Source: Pseudoalteromonas luteoviolacea (GTDB lineage: Bacteria > Pseudomonadota > Gammaproteobacteria > Enterobacterales > Alteromonadaceae). From it: DNA of 64,000 nt. The notes under the pieces were generated by a model, which worked only from the letters and a program-made list of their open reading frames with translations, did no database searches and was not told the origin of the DNA. Shown in pieces: positions 35,708 to 45,370 of the stretch. Every line of letters starts with the position of its first letter. Position 1 is the first letter of the stretch. Made by a program: the position numbers and the translations under genes. The stretch spans positions 568,001 through 632,000 of the forward strand of contig NZ_JWIC01000010.1 of NCBI RefSeq assembly GCF_000814765.1. The letters are read 5' to 3'.

Positions 35708-37240
35708 CTATTGCTGCGTGATAGTCGCAACGTTATTGTCACCAATCTGTGTAATATGCAAAGTTTGAGCGTTGCCAGACACACCGCCTTCAACCAAGTT
35801 GCCATTACCCGTTTGGCTGATAGAGACAACATTATCATTGCCCGCAACGATGAAGCCGCCAGACTCAATACCTGCTACAAAGTTATTATTGCCATCTTGC
35901 GCCAAGTCAATCGAGTTATTGCTGCCTTCTAGCAATAAATCAATCACGTTGAGCTCTCCAGCTTGTGCGATATCAATTTGATTATCAGAACTCGCAACCA
36001 CATATCCCATTGTGACAGCCGCGCTGTTACCGATATCATTTTGAACAACTGAAATGTCATTGTTGTTTGACTCGATACTCGGATCTGGTTCAGATGTTTG
36101 TAGTAAGAATTCATTTTGAATGCCATTTTGAACCAAATCTACGTCGTTATCATCGCCGTTAAAAAATGCCACATGTGCATCATTTTCTTCACCAAGTTGC
36201 ATCAAGGTAACTTCATTATTGTCACCGGCTAGACCAACATACACTGAGTTGAATCCAGAGTCTTGATTGACCGCTTGCTGTGCAATTGTGACTGCGTTAT
36301 TGTCGCCTTCAAGGTCAACAGCGACTGATGAGTCATCGCCTTTTTGAGTGACGGTCACATCATTGTCATCGCCTTGAAAAAGACCGCTTTCAAACTCACT
36401 TCGGCTGCCTTCTTGGTCAACCCGCAGATCGTTATCACTGCCTACGATGCCTGCAATTTTAATGGCACTTTCACTGCCTTCGCTCATCTCTAAATCGATG
36501 TCATTATCGTCGCCAGTGACCTGTAAAACTTCGATACGGTGGTCATCACCAATTTGAGATACTTCAATATCGTTGTCATTGCCAGCAACCGTTTCCAGCG
36601 TGACCGTACTGTAGATGCCGTTTTGATCTATTGAGAATGTATTCTGATCACCAGAAACATTGTTTAGATGTACTTCATGCCACTGTCCAGATTGCGTTGC
36701 TGTCACTGTATTTTGGTTACCTTGCATATTTTTATTGTACAACCAGTGACCGCCAGTACTTTGAGAAACACGTACGTCATTTTCATCACCATTGATAGTA
36801 TTTACAACTTCGTTATTGATGCCGAAGTAGCCTTCACCACTTTGTGCAATAGCGACTTGGTTACTATTACCCGCAAGCACGGTCTCTGCACCATGTGAGT
36901 CACCCTCTTGTACATAGCTTTGAATATTGTTATCACCCGTTGTAGTCACTACAATTGCGTGGCTCGTACCGGTTTGGTTGGTTGTTGTTTCGTTAAAGCT
37001 GCCTGTCGTTGTGACGTCGGCTTGGTTGCTGGTACCTTCTTGAAAACTGACTAGCGTATTGCCGCCCACTGCAGAGTTTTGAGTTACGGTTAACGAATTA
37101 CCTGTCGTTAAACCTCTTTCTATTTGACTTAGGTTAGAAGTAGATTGAACTTTATTGGTCTGCTCAACCGTTTGCGCAGCAACTGATTGAGTGAAAGCTA
37201 AAGCAAGCGCACAGCTAATTAATGATTTAGAAAACTTCAC
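35708..37240 (-). CDS. Large acidic curlin-repeat protein (CsgA/CsgB-like)
   Basis: Probable structural subunit of the amyloid fibre. After a signal peptide (to about residue 22) the protein is about 18 degenerate repeats of roughly 22-30 residues with the core G-x-x-N-x-[VI]-x-[VI]-x-Q-x-G, for example GNSNQVAIAQSG, GNDNDIEVSQIG, GDDNDVTVTQKG and GSNNSIDLAQDG; the last ends HITQIGDNNVATITQQ, as CsgB ends. At 510 residues it is over three times the size of E. coli CsgA or CsgB, and many repeats carry Asp, so it is strongly acidic. The start is GTG with AAGGAG before it. It is the only curlin gene seen here. Confidence 0.87.
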   Translation of the reverse strand: MKFSKSLISCALALAFTQSVAAQTVEQTNKVQSTSNLSQIERGLTTGNSLTVTQNSAVGGNTLVSFQEGTSNQADVTTTGSFNETTTNQTGTSHAIVVTTTGDNNIQSYVQEGDSHGAETVLAGNSNQVAIAQSGEGYFGINNEVVNTINGDENDVRVSQSTGGHWLYNKNMQGNQNTVTATQSGQWHEVHLNNVSGDQNTFSIDQNGIYSTVTLETVAGNDNDIEVSQIGDDHRIEVLQVTGDDNDIDLEMSEGSESAIKIAGIVGSDNDLRVDQEGSRSEFESGLFQGDDNDVTVTQKGDDSSVAVDLEGDNNAVTIAQQAVNQDSGFNSVYVGLAGDNNEVTLMQLGEENDAHVAFFNGDDNDVDLVQNGIQNEFLLQTSEPDPSIESNNNDISVVQNDIGNSAAVTMGYVVASSDNQIDIAQAGELNVIDLLLEGSNNSIDLAQDGNNNFVAGIESGGFIVAGNDNVVSISQTGNGNLVEGGVSGNAQTLHITQIGDNNVATITQQ

Positions 37241-37956
37241 ACTTTTCTCCTTAGTGTTTAAGCATTTTAATTTTTGAATTAGTACCTATATATAGCTGTC
37301 ACTTTATTCAAATTAACACTGAGTAAACCCATCGTTGCCAAGACAAATAAACTCAAATTTAAATAAAGAACACACAAGAAAAAAGGTACATAAAAACCGA
37401 GTTTTTATTCACAATAAAAATAAATTGAGAATAATTAATGATGCGTCCTGTTCTTATTTAGAAGTTCTTTAATTATTGTTTAGTCACTTTTTGATCTAGT
37501 GCAGTACTTACTTTTACTACACTGCGTAGACTTTGAAGCGAGTCACGTATTAACTCTAATTTGCAATTTAATGAAGATAAATGAGAAATTTTATTGAATA
37601 ATTAAATTTATATTTATCATAACCTTACCACCCCACTGCTCCGTAAATTCTATTTACTTTCCATCGTATACAAAAAAAGTATGAGTAAAAAAAGCGCATA
37701 AAAAGTCAGCTCACCTCATAGATAAATACAAAAAAAGCATGAGGAAAACCAATTAAACACATCAAAAGGTCACAAAAAGATATGAAATTCATGTTATGAA
37801 CTCATTTCAATTTGATGTCCCGTCTCTGTCTATACTAAGTTGATATTCGTTGCCAAAACGATGCCGTCATCAGTTCTAAAATAGAAGCTCTAATAAATTA
37901 GCAGTTGTGCGTATACGCCCAACTTCTGAAGACTTAGAACAACTAATATTGGAAGA
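37241..37956 (+). other. Long AT-rich intergenic region between the curlin operon and the subtilase gene
   Basis: The 716 bases separate divergent genes and hold no credible open frame. They should carry the curlin and subtilase promoters. The one clear structure is a direct repeat, ATACAAAAAAAGTATGAG at 37668-37685 and ATACAAAAAAAGCATGAG at 37726-37743, differing by one base and set 58 bases apart. It may be a regulator site, but it is far from both start codons. Confidence 0.5.
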
Positions 37957-40458
37957 ATGATGAAAACTAAACTTACAGCTTTAACTCTGGCGCTAACGCC
38001 TTTGCTCGCCTTTTCTTCTCAAGCGGCTGTGCAAATTCAATCTACGACAAAGACTGTTGATAACAGTGTACTCGTTGTATTCAAAGACAACGCAAGCATT
38101 GCGCAACGTGCACAAGCTCGTCAGCTTGTAAAAGCACGTATCTCAGACAGCAATGCTGATGAGAAAGATGATAACTACAATAATGTTTTAAAAGGCCGCT
38201 TAGCAAAATTTGATCTCAGTGCAGTATCGCCTAAAGAAGCCATTAAGTTACTTGAAGACCACCCAGCAGTTGCTTATGTTGAACCAAACTACATGGTCAA
38301 AGCGATGGCTATCCCTGATGACAGCCTATTTGATCAACTTTGGGGTCTGAATAATACAGGTCAAACAGGTGGTACAAACGATGCGGACATCAATGCTCCT
38401 GAAGCGTGGGATATCAGTGTCGGTTCTCGTGATGTCATCGTTGGCGTTATCGATACTGGTGTTGACTATACACACCCAGATCTCACGGCAAATATGTGGA
38501 TAAACCCTGGCGAAATCGCAGGTGATGGCATCGACAATGATGGAAACGGATACGTTGATGACGTTTATGGTATCAATGCCATTACTGATAGCGGCGACCC
38601 AATGGATGACCAAGGTCACGGTACACACGTATCGGGCACGATTGGTGCAACGGGCAACAATACCACTGGGGTTGTCGGTGTTAACCACGAAGTCTCTATT
38701 GTTGGTTGTAAATTCTTGAACTCTTCAGGCAGTGGCTCAACGGCTGATGCAATCAAATGTATCGACTACATGGTGGGTTTAAAAAATGCAGGCCACAATG
38801 TGAGTGTTTTAAATAACAGCTGGGGCGGCGGCAGCTTTAGCCAGGCTTTATATGACTCAATCACAGCGAGTGAACAAGCTGGTATATTGTTTGTCGCAGC
38901 AGCAGGTAACAGCGCTAGAGACAATGACGTATCACCGGGCTACCCATCAAGCTATGATCATGACAGTGTTCTTGCGGTTGCTTCGACAACTCACACCGAT
39001 AACATGTCTTCGTTCTCTCAGTGGGGTCTTCAATCTGTCGATTTAGGTGCGCCGGGCAGTGATGTGCTCTCCACGGTACCTGGTGGCGGGTATTCTTCGT
39101 TTTCTGGTACGTCTATGGCAACACCGCATGTCGCAGGTGCCGCAGCCTTAGCATTAGCAGTGAACCCAAGTCTCACAACTTTAGAGCTTAAAAACCTCTT
39201 GATGCAATCTGGTAAACCGATTGCAGATTTAGAAGGCAAAACTGTATCTGGCAAACGCCTAGACGTACATCAAGCGCTTATTGACGCAGATCCGGAGCCT
39301 GGGTTCCGAGTCATTGCAACGCCTGTTTCACAACAAGTTACCGCAGGCGAAACCGCGACCTACGCGTTAACATTTAACTCTATCGCAAACTGGCAGGGTG
39401 AAATTGCACTCACGGCAACAGGTGACCTAAACGGCGTCACACTTTCAAAAACGACAGTGACACCTGGTGAAACTGCGGTACTGAGCGTGCCAACCACAGC
39501 AGAAACGCAGTGGGGCGCTTACAACTTCACAGTAAACGCTACATCAGGTCAGCTTAGCCAGCAAAAGCAAGTATCGCTATCAGTACTACCACAAGGGCTA
39601 CGCGACTTTACCTATGAGAATACAACAAGCGTTGATATTCCTGACAATGCGCCAGAAGGGGCGATATCAAAAATCAATATTGTCGACCCCATCACTATCT
39701 TTGGTTCAAACACGGCATTGAATATCAACCACACCTATATCGGTGACTTATTAGTCACACTCACATCGCCAAGTGGCACGGTTGCAACACTTCACAACCT
39801 CAGCGGTGGTGGTGCAGACGATATCATCGGCAATTTCGCCTCTGATGCATTCAATGGTGAAGTCGCTACCGGTGAGTGGACTTTAAAAGTCGTGGATAAT
39901 GCAGCGGTTGATACAGGTACGTTAAATAACTGGTCTGTTACTCTAACTGGTATTGGTGAAGTCTCAGAACAACCTCCTGTAGCAGGGTTTGAGTTCATTC
40001 GCGATGGACTAAATGTCACCTTCACAGACACGAGCTCAGATGTAAATGATGATATTGTGAGCACATCATGGGATTTTGGTGACGGTAGCACCAGTGACCA
40101 ACAAAACCCATTACATACTTTTGCCGCCTCTGGTGATTATGATGTGACTTTAACTGTCACTGATAGCCAAGGTCACACACATAGCAGTACACAAACGGTG
40201 TCTGTGAGTTCTGATAGTCCACAGCTTGAAATCATCAGAGCGAATAAAACACGTTTAGGCTCAATTCGTGTGGAATTACGTTGGAGTGGTTCATCAGCTG
40301 AGCAAGTCTCTATTTATCGTAATGGTGAATTAATCGATACTGTGAATAACACAGGCAAGTACCGTGATTATTCTCGCGATGCAGCTGCGACAAGTTATAC
40401 CTATAAGTTATGCCAAACCGGTGACCTGTGTTCTCCGGAAGTAACCGTTAACTTTTAA
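37957..40458 (+). CDS. Secreted subtilisin-like serine protease (S8)
   Basis: Exported protease. Domains in order: signal peptide (to about 24); I9 inhibitor propeptide (about 35-108, VLVVFKDNASIAQRAQARQL); S8 catalytic domain with Asp in VIDTGVDYTHPDL, His in GHGTHVSGTIGA, oxyanion Asn in AAAGNSARD and Ser in GTSMATPHVAGAAAL; a beta domain (about 450-545); a proprotein convertase P domain (about 550-670, with NHTYIGDLLVTLTSPSGT); a PKD domain (WDFGDGSTSDQQNPLHTF); and a C-terminal beta module ending CSPEVTVNF. At 833 residues it resembles large secreted proteases of marine Gammaproteobacteria. GGAAGA precedes the start. Confidence 0.92.
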   Translation: MMKTKLTALTLALTPLLAFSSQAAVQIQSTTKTVDNSVLVVFKDNASIAQRAQARQLVKARISDSNADEKDDNYNNVLKGRLAKFDLSAVSPKEAIKLLEDHPAVAYVEPNYMVKAMAIPDDSLFDQLWGLNNTGQTGGTNDADINAPEAWDISVGSRDVIVGVIDTGVDYTHPDLTANMWINPGEIAGDGIDNDGNGYVDDVYGINAITDSGDPMDDQGHGTHVSGTIGATGNNTTGVVGVNHEVSIVGCKFLNSSGSGSTADAIKCIDYMVGLKNAGHNVSVLNNSWGGGSFSQALYDSITASEQAGILFVAAAGNSARDNDVSPGYPSSYDHDSVLAVASTTHTDNMSSFSQWGLQSVDLGAPGSDVLSTVPGGGYSSFSGTSMATPHVAGAAALALAVNPSLTTLELKNLLMQSGKPIADLEGKTVSGKRLDVHQALIDADPEPGFRVIATPVSQQVTAGETATYALTFNSIANWQGEIALTATGDLNGVTLSKTTVTPGETAVLSVPTTAETQWGAYNFTVNATSGQLSQQKQVSLSVLPQGLRDFTYENTTSVDIPDNAPEGAISKINIVDPITIFGSNTALNINHTYIGDLLVTLTSPSGTVATLHNLSGGGADDIIGNFASDAFNGEVATGEWTLKVVDNAAVDTGTLNNWSVTLTGIGEVSEQPPVAGFEFIRDGLNVTFTDTSSDVNDDIVSTSWDFGDGSTSDQQNPLHTFAASGDYDVTLTVTDSQGHTHSSTQTVSVSSDSPQLEIIRANKTRLGSIRVELRWSGSSAEQVSIYRNGELIDTVNNTGKYRDYSRDAAATSYTYKLCQTGDLCSPEVTVNF

Positions 40459-40470
40459 TAGCCCCAAATT

Positions 40471-40490
40471 AAGGGCGACGTAGCGCCCTT
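40471..40490 (+). terminator. Terminator hairpin after the subtilase gene
   Basis: Stem AAGGGCG / CGCCCTT with a 6-base loop, 12 bases beyond the stop, followed by only TTC. A second stem (CTGCACGGC / GCCGTGCAG, 40495-40519) covers the last bases of the convergent flavin reductase-like gene and could serve that side. Confidence 0.5.
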
Positions 40491-40502
40491 CATACTGCAC
40501 GG

Positions 40503-41117
40503 CTATTTTGGCCGTGCAGATTTAAACACTTCACCCAAACTTGCAAACTCAGCACCACCTAACCGCGCCAATGGATCTAACTTCAACGCATCGATTTTAC
40601 TGCGACCTTTTTCGCCAACCTGTACAATCTTATCATCGATGAAAGCATGCTTCACTTCCACAAAGACTAACTTCATGGGCAATTCCCCCATTTCGACCAC
40701 TTTATGCAGCTTACAAGCGAATGCCACTTTGGCTTTTTCTAATCTTGGCAACGCCGACCCCGGAAATTCAACTAAAGACAAATCAAGTAGATCCAGTTCA
40801 GACTCATCGTTGGGTAATGACGCCGCAGATTGTGTTACTTCGTGTGCTAATGTGCTGTCAGCAATGTGGATCACCAGTTCTTGTGTCGCCTCCACATTGA
40901 CCACAGAATCCTTATATTCACCTGTGGGCTTTTGACCAACAGCATACATGAGTATGGCCGGATCTGAGCTGATCGCAGTAAAATAAGAGAAAGGCGCCAA
41001 ATTGAATGTGCCCTTTGTTGTTTTCGATAATACCCATGCGATTGGTCTAGGCACCACTGTTTGAGTCAGTGTATGGTAAACATGATTTGGAGATAATTCC
41101 TTAAAATCTAAAATCAT
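40503..41117 (-). CDS. Flavin reductase-like, FMN-binding split-barrel protein
   Basis: A 204-residue protein of the flavin reductase-like family (DIM6/NTAB type). Blocks: VVPRPIAWVLSKTTKGTFNL (about 18-37), APFSYFTAISSDPAILMYAV and KDSVVNVEATQELVIHIA, as in FMN-binding split barrels. The ATG at 41117 has AAGG before it; the open frame extends 17 codons upstream without a ribosome site. Substrate and partner oxygenase are unknown, and no such partner is adjacent. Confidence 0.88.
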   Translation of the reverse strand: MILDFKELSPNHVYHTLTQTVVPRPIAWVLSKTTKGTFNLAPFSYFTAISSDPAILMYAVGQKPTGEYKDSVVNVEATQELVIHIADSTLAHEVTQSAASLPNDESELDLLDLSLVEFPGSALPRLEKAKVAFACKLHKVVEMGELPMKLVFVEVKHAFIDDKIVQVGEKGRSKIDALKLDPLARLGGAEFASLGEVFKSARPK

Positions 41118-41295
41118 TATGATTGCCTTAATGTAAGTAGCAGATGTGCGTGAATACGAATTGTACATGAAAATAAATTGAGCTCATTGAAAAGCATAAA
41201 CATATTACACAACATCGATTTTAAGCTGCCCCCTGAATCATTAAGCACTCACATTAAGTTTAAGGCCAAGCAGTGATTGGGTTTGCTAAAAAACC

Positions 41296-41325
41296 AAAAG
41301 CCGTATTATCGATAAAACGGCTTTT
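41296..41325 (-). terminator. Intrinsic terminator after the ECF sigma gene
   Basis: Stem AAAAGCCGT / ACGGCTTTT with a 12-base loop, followed on the minus strand by GGTTTTTT. It lies 33 bases beyond the sigma-factor stop. Confidence 0.7.
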
Positions 41326-41358
41326 ATATGCAGTGTTCAAGCTGGTCGACTCAAAATA

Positions 41359-42495
41359 TTATATCCACTGTGCAAAACGACCACTCAATTCAAACCCCCA
41401 GAGTAACCCGGCCGTGCCCCCAAGTACGCCAAAACTCCAACCTAAAAATCCATATTTATTTTGCTTTGAGAGTTGCTTATACGCAAGGTCGTCACCTTGC
41501 GCCTGCTCGATGATACGCTGCTTATTTGCGACCGCCATGATCACTGTAAACCGAGTCACACCTATTAATAAAAATAAATAACTTAAGGTAGGAAATAGCC
41601 AGCCTGCGCTATATTGATAAGCCAGTACCATCAGCAGCGCACTGACAATGATCCATGCATTGGTTACCCTTCGGGCACGATGTAACCTTTTAACCACATC
41701 TGGGTCATCAAAGTGCTTAAGCGCTCTTTTGGCACTGATATCATTTGCAAGTAGGGCCATCGCCCCACCAGCCGCAGCCCCACCGAGCATACTTATTAAC
41801 TTCCCTAACCATGATGCTTGGGATTGTGTCGCAGCACTGAGCGTCGCCGCAGCCACCGGTGAGGAGGCCACGGCAAGGGATAAGACCAGCGATGACAGCC
41901 CAACGGGAGCAGTCGCTAAAATCAGCTTGCCATAGTTTGCCATCATTTGGCTCTTCAGTTGGGAGCGGACACGCTCTAAACGCTTTCTCAGCGCGCTTTC
42001 ACTTACCCCCAACAAGGCACTCACGTGCGCTGTACTTTGGCCTTCGCGATAGTAAAGTAAAACAGCCTCTTTACTCTCATCAGGTAACTTCTCTAAGAAA
42101 TGGTACAACAGTGCTGATTGCTGCTTCCTAATCAGCATATCATCTAACTGACTTGCCCCATCCACCAACTGTTGTAAAACCTGTTCGGCCTGAGCTGAGC
42201 TCACCTGTTTATGTGATACTGCTCCTTGATCACGAAGGTGGTTGATGGCTGTGTAGCGCGTTAACTGCCTGATCCAAGGTAAAATACTGGCGTTACTTTT
42301 TAGCTCCTCTAGCTTATGCCATGCCTTAATGAACACCTTTTGACTCACATCCTCACTGTGTGCAACATCTTTGGTGATTGCCAATGCGATACTACTGACC
42401 ACACCCGAAAGCTGCTCAACCAAATCAGAAAATGCTTGTTTGTCGCCAGCTTTTGCATTCTCCACCAATTGAATAAGCTGATTTTCAATATCCAT
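41359..42495 (-). CDS. ECF sigma factor with a C-terminal membrane domain
   Basis: Residues 1-185 are an ECF sigma-70: region 2 (DLVEQLSGVVSSIALAITKD with DVSQKVFIKAWHKL) and region 4 (LPDESKEAVLLYYREGQSTA with LLGVSESALRKRLERVR). The remaining 190 residues hold about five hydrophobic segments: LILATAPVGLSSLVLSLAVA, LISMLGGAAAGGAMALL, AWIIVSALLMVLAYQYSAGW, LSYLFLLIGVTRFTVIMAVA and FLGWSFGVLGGTAGLLWGF. The membrane part may hold or regulate the sigma domain in place of a separate anti-sigma factor, none of which is adjacent. The ATG at 42495 is chosen for the AAGGAG before it; the frame is open 22 codons further up. Confidence 0.85.
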   Translation of the reverse strand: MDIENQLIQLVENAKAGDKQAFSDLVEQLSGVVSSIALAITKDVAHSEDVSQKVFIKAWHKLEELKSNASILPWIRQLTRYTAINHLRDQGAVSHKQVSSAQAEQVLQQLVDGASQLDDMLIRKQQSALLYHFLEKLPDESKEAVLLYYREGQSTAHVSALLGVSESALRKRLERVRSQLKSQMMANYGKLILATAPVGLSSLVLSLAVASSPVAAATLSAATQSQASWLGKLISMLGGAAAGGAMALLANDISAKRALKHFDDPDVVKRLHRARRVTNAWIIVSALLMVLAYQYSAGWLFPTLSYLFLLIGVTRFTVIMAVANKQRIIEQAQGDDLAYKQLSKQNKYGFLGWSFGVLGGTAGLLWGFELSGRFAQWI

Positions 42496-42654
42496 CGTAT
42501 TTTCTCCTTGAATCAAAACAGGCGCACATGCCTTTGACTTTATCATAACTTTTCCTTCCAACTGTCGTTATATATAAAGCCACTTTCAAGAAGCAGACTG
42601 TGACAAAAATCTGGGTATTTATTTTTGAATAATCAAATATTGCAGGTCAGCAGC

Positions 42655-45138
42655 TCATTTGACAGGACAATGGATAACAAAATGTGCGCCTGATCGTGCG
42701 TTTGTTTTCAATTCAATTTTGCCAGCAAACTCATTTTTGATGATGTTATATACTCGAGACAAGCCAAGTCCACTACTGCCTGTGCCAAGCGCTTGAGCTG
42801 CAAACGGGATAAAAATATGGCTCGCCACCGCAGGTTCAATACCACAACCATTGTCGCTGTAAGTCAGTTGCATCCGCTGTTCTTCACTTTCATGAAACTG
42901 GGCCGATATCTCAATGCAACCACCACGAGGGGCAACAAAGCCATATTTGATAGAGTTATCGATTAACTTGCTCAGTACTTCATCCATGGCTTCAGCAGGA
43001 CCATATAAAGTAATTTCAGGATCTACACTCAAGCGGTATTCAATGTTGTTTGATGCAAATTGCTGAGTATATTTCTCCATAATTTGACCGCAGAGTTCAG
43101 ACAATGAAAATGCAGCACGATCGGTATCCACTTCATGTCGATAACCTAAGCTCTGAAACTTTTCGCTTAATCCAAGTAATTTCTCCAAACTGGTGTGGTT
43201 TGAGTGCAAACTTTGCTCGACCACATCCAGCGTATTTATCAGCTCAGATTTTTTAAGCTGACCTGTATTTATAGCCTGCTGTAGGCCTTCTAACTTTGAG
43301 CAGATCACAGACTCTGCGGTTGCAATATTACCAAGTGGTGTATTAATTTCGTGTGCCATGCCGACAACCATGCTTGTCATTGAAGCCATTTTTTCTGCTT
43401 CCACCAGCTCATTCTGTGTCTGTTGCAATGCCTGCAATGAAGTTTGTAACTTGTCAGTTTTTTCTGTGAGCTCTAGGTTGGCTACCTGCAACTCCGCGGT
43501 TTTCAAAGCCACTTTTTCATCGAGCGTCATATTGGATATCTTTAATTTTTGCTCCGCTTCTTTCAACTCACTAATGTCGGTGATCACGCCTTCAATACTC
43601 TCTTTGTCTTCACTGTAGCCGCCTCGTTCAATCATCCAACGGATCCCATCAACACGATGGATGATTCGATAAATCACTTTAAACCGTCCCGTTGACTCGA
43701 GCTCATCTTGGATAACCTGCCATACCATCCCCTGATCATCGGGATAGATAATGTCAGCAAATGCCAGCGCTTTATTCTGAATGAAGTCCTCAGCCAAATA
43801 CCCTGTCGCCGCCTCAATGGCTCCATTTAAATACATCATGGTCCAGTATTTATCGTTCTTACAGCGGTATACGATTGAGGGAATGCGATCAACCAAGGTT
43901 TCATAGCGCACCTTTTCCTGCGCTAAGCTATCTGAGATGTCTTTGAGATGTTTGACGTAAGCTTTATTTTTGCGATGAAAGTAGGCAAACAATAACGTTA
44001 AGATAATCACTTCGGCAGCAATGCTGATAAAAGCCATGGTTTGCAGTGCAGTAAACGCTTGTTCAATTTTTTGTATGGCCGGCTGCAATGGCATGGACGT
44101 CATTAAAACCCACCCCTGAGACTCTATAACTGAAATAGTAAAAAGCCGCGACTGATAGGCCATATATGATTCATCATGTGACCAAAGTTTTTGATATGCC
44201 TCATACCAAATACCTTGCTCTATAGATTTTAAATGAACTTGCTCATCAACATTATGCAAACTCGTGATGTCAGTGGCAACAATGTCACTTGTTTCATTCA
44301 GTAAAATAAACGCACTTTGAGGCGCCCCTTTTAACAGCTTGGTATTGTCCAATAAGCTTTGCAAGGTGATGTCATGACCCACGTTGCCTTGCCATTCACC
44401 GTTAAGGTACACAGGTGTAACCGCAGACAGCATCAATAACTGAGAGATCGGATCTTCAATTAAGGGCGTCCAATAAGTACCTGGTGCTGTATCAGGAACC
44501 AGCCATGGGGTATTTTTATAACTAATTCCCCCCTGTGCTTTAAATACAAAATCAGGCTCTTCAGGCCAATAAATCACAATGCCTCCGGATGGTTCCATGA
44601 ACCAAGTATCCGAAAACTGATTAGATAAAGCACCTTGACCAAATGTTTCTACCGTTTGCTTAGCCGCCAACAAGTGCTCTGCTTGCGACCTTGAAAACTC
44701 TGAATCTGGTGGCAAGTAAATACCCGCCTGATATCGACCGTCAAAACCACTAGGTCGTGTTCGTAAAGATCCATCAGGGTGAGGTTGAATAAGTTCAGAT
44801 AGCTGTGTTTTTGTTTTAAACTCACCTTGTTCAAGGCGAGCTTGCAGCGCTTTACCCAGCCGACCCGATGAGTCTGACGCATACTGCAGCCTTTGTTCTA
44901 TTTGCTCAGCAATCACCTCAGCCTGCCACGCACGCTGCTCTTTTATTTCAAACAGTTCATTTTCTATCAATTTGGACTGCTCTAACATGCTAAAGTAGAG
45001 CAAAATGCCTAAAACCAATACTGCTGAAATGGCAGGGACAAACCAAGGAGTCGTGCGATACTTTACGCGCATGGGAACTCTTTGATACCAATGATAAACA
45101 TAGCGACCCCACTCAACTGGCAACGACTCATAACCCAT
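42655..45138 (-). CDS. Cache/PAS sensor histidine kinase
   Basis: Membrane sensor kinase of 827 residues. One membrane helix near the N-terminus (FVPAISAVLVLGILLYFS) is followed by a large periplasmic domain of double-Cache type (about 60-350, with GGIVIYWPEEPDF and NVGHDITLQSLLDNT), a second helix (ALQTMAFISIAAEVIILTLL), a PAS/PAC domain (VDRIPSIVYRCKNDKYWTMM), a coiled coil, a HisKA-like region with VVGMAHEINTPLGN and an HATPase with DNSIKYGF, DNGCGIEPA and GSSGLGLSRVY. The start is ATG at 45138. No response regulator gene is adjacent, and the kinase has no receiver. Its ligand is unknown. Confidence 0.88.
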   Translation of the reverse strand: MGYESLPVEWGRYVYHWYQRVPMRVKYRTTPWFVPAISAVLVLGILLYFSMLEQSKLIENELFEIKEQRAWQAEVIAEQIEQRLQYASDSSGRLGKALQARLEQGEFKTKTQLSELIQPHPDGSLRTRPSGFDGRYQAGIYLPPDSEFSRSQAEHLLAAKQTVETFGQGALSNQFSDTWFMEPSGGIVIYWPEEPDFVFKAQGGISYKNTPWLVPDTAPGTYWTPLIEDPISQLLMLSAVTPVYLNGEWQGNVGHDITLQSLLDNTKLLKGAPQSAFILLNETSDIVATDITSLHNVDEQVHLKSIEQGIWYEAYQKLWSHDESYMAYQSRLFTISVIESQGWVLMTSMPLQPAIQKIEQAFTALQTMAFISIAAEVIILTLLFAYFHRKNKAYVKHLKDISDSLAQEKVRYETLVDRIPSIVYRCKNDKYWTMMYLNGAIEAATGYLAEDFIQNKALAFADIIYPDDQGMVWQVIQDELESTGRFKVIYRIIHRVDGIRWMIERGGYSEDKESIEGVITDISELKEAEQKLKISNMTLDEKVALKTAELQVANLELTEKTDKLQTSLQALQQTQNELVEAEKMASMTSMVVGMAHEINTPLGNIATAESVICSKLEGLQQAINTGQLKKSELINTLDVVEQSLHSNHTSLEKLLGLSEKFQSLGYRHEVDTDRAAFSLSELCGQIMEKYTQQFASNNIEYRLSVDPEITLYGPAEAMDEVLSKLIDNSIKYGFVAPRGGCIEISAQFHESEEQRMQLTYSDNGCGIEPAVASHIFIPFAAQALGTGSSGLGLSRVYNIIKNEFAGKIELKTNARSGAHFVIHCPVK

Positions 45139-45370
45139 CAAACCACTTATGCATTTATTTAATCATTGACAAAAATGCTAAATTTTCAAATTAATCATGT
45201 CGTGCAGTGATGGGCATACCCGGTGAAAAAGGCATTTTTGCGAGGTGCTTTAGGGGCCTAATCAAATATAAAAATATGCAAACTTAGCAAAGTGAACGCC
45301 ATATCTAGCCTTTCTAAACCATGGCGTCATGCAATGGAAAAAATATAAGACAACTTTTATATTTATCGCC

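Noticed and set aside
35680..35868. 63-codon N-terminal extension of csgE into the curlin gene
   Set aside because: The CsgE signal peptide begins at the ATG at 35679. The extension reads as a frame-shifted translation of curlin repeats.
35708..37240. CRISPR-like or tandem DNA repeat in the curlin gene
   Set aside because: The periodicity is at the protein level only; the DNA units differ in sequence and length and there are no spacers.
41273..41581. Open frame on the plus strand over the end of the ECF sigma gene
   Set aside because: Antisense to the membrane domain of the sigma protein and crossing its terminator.
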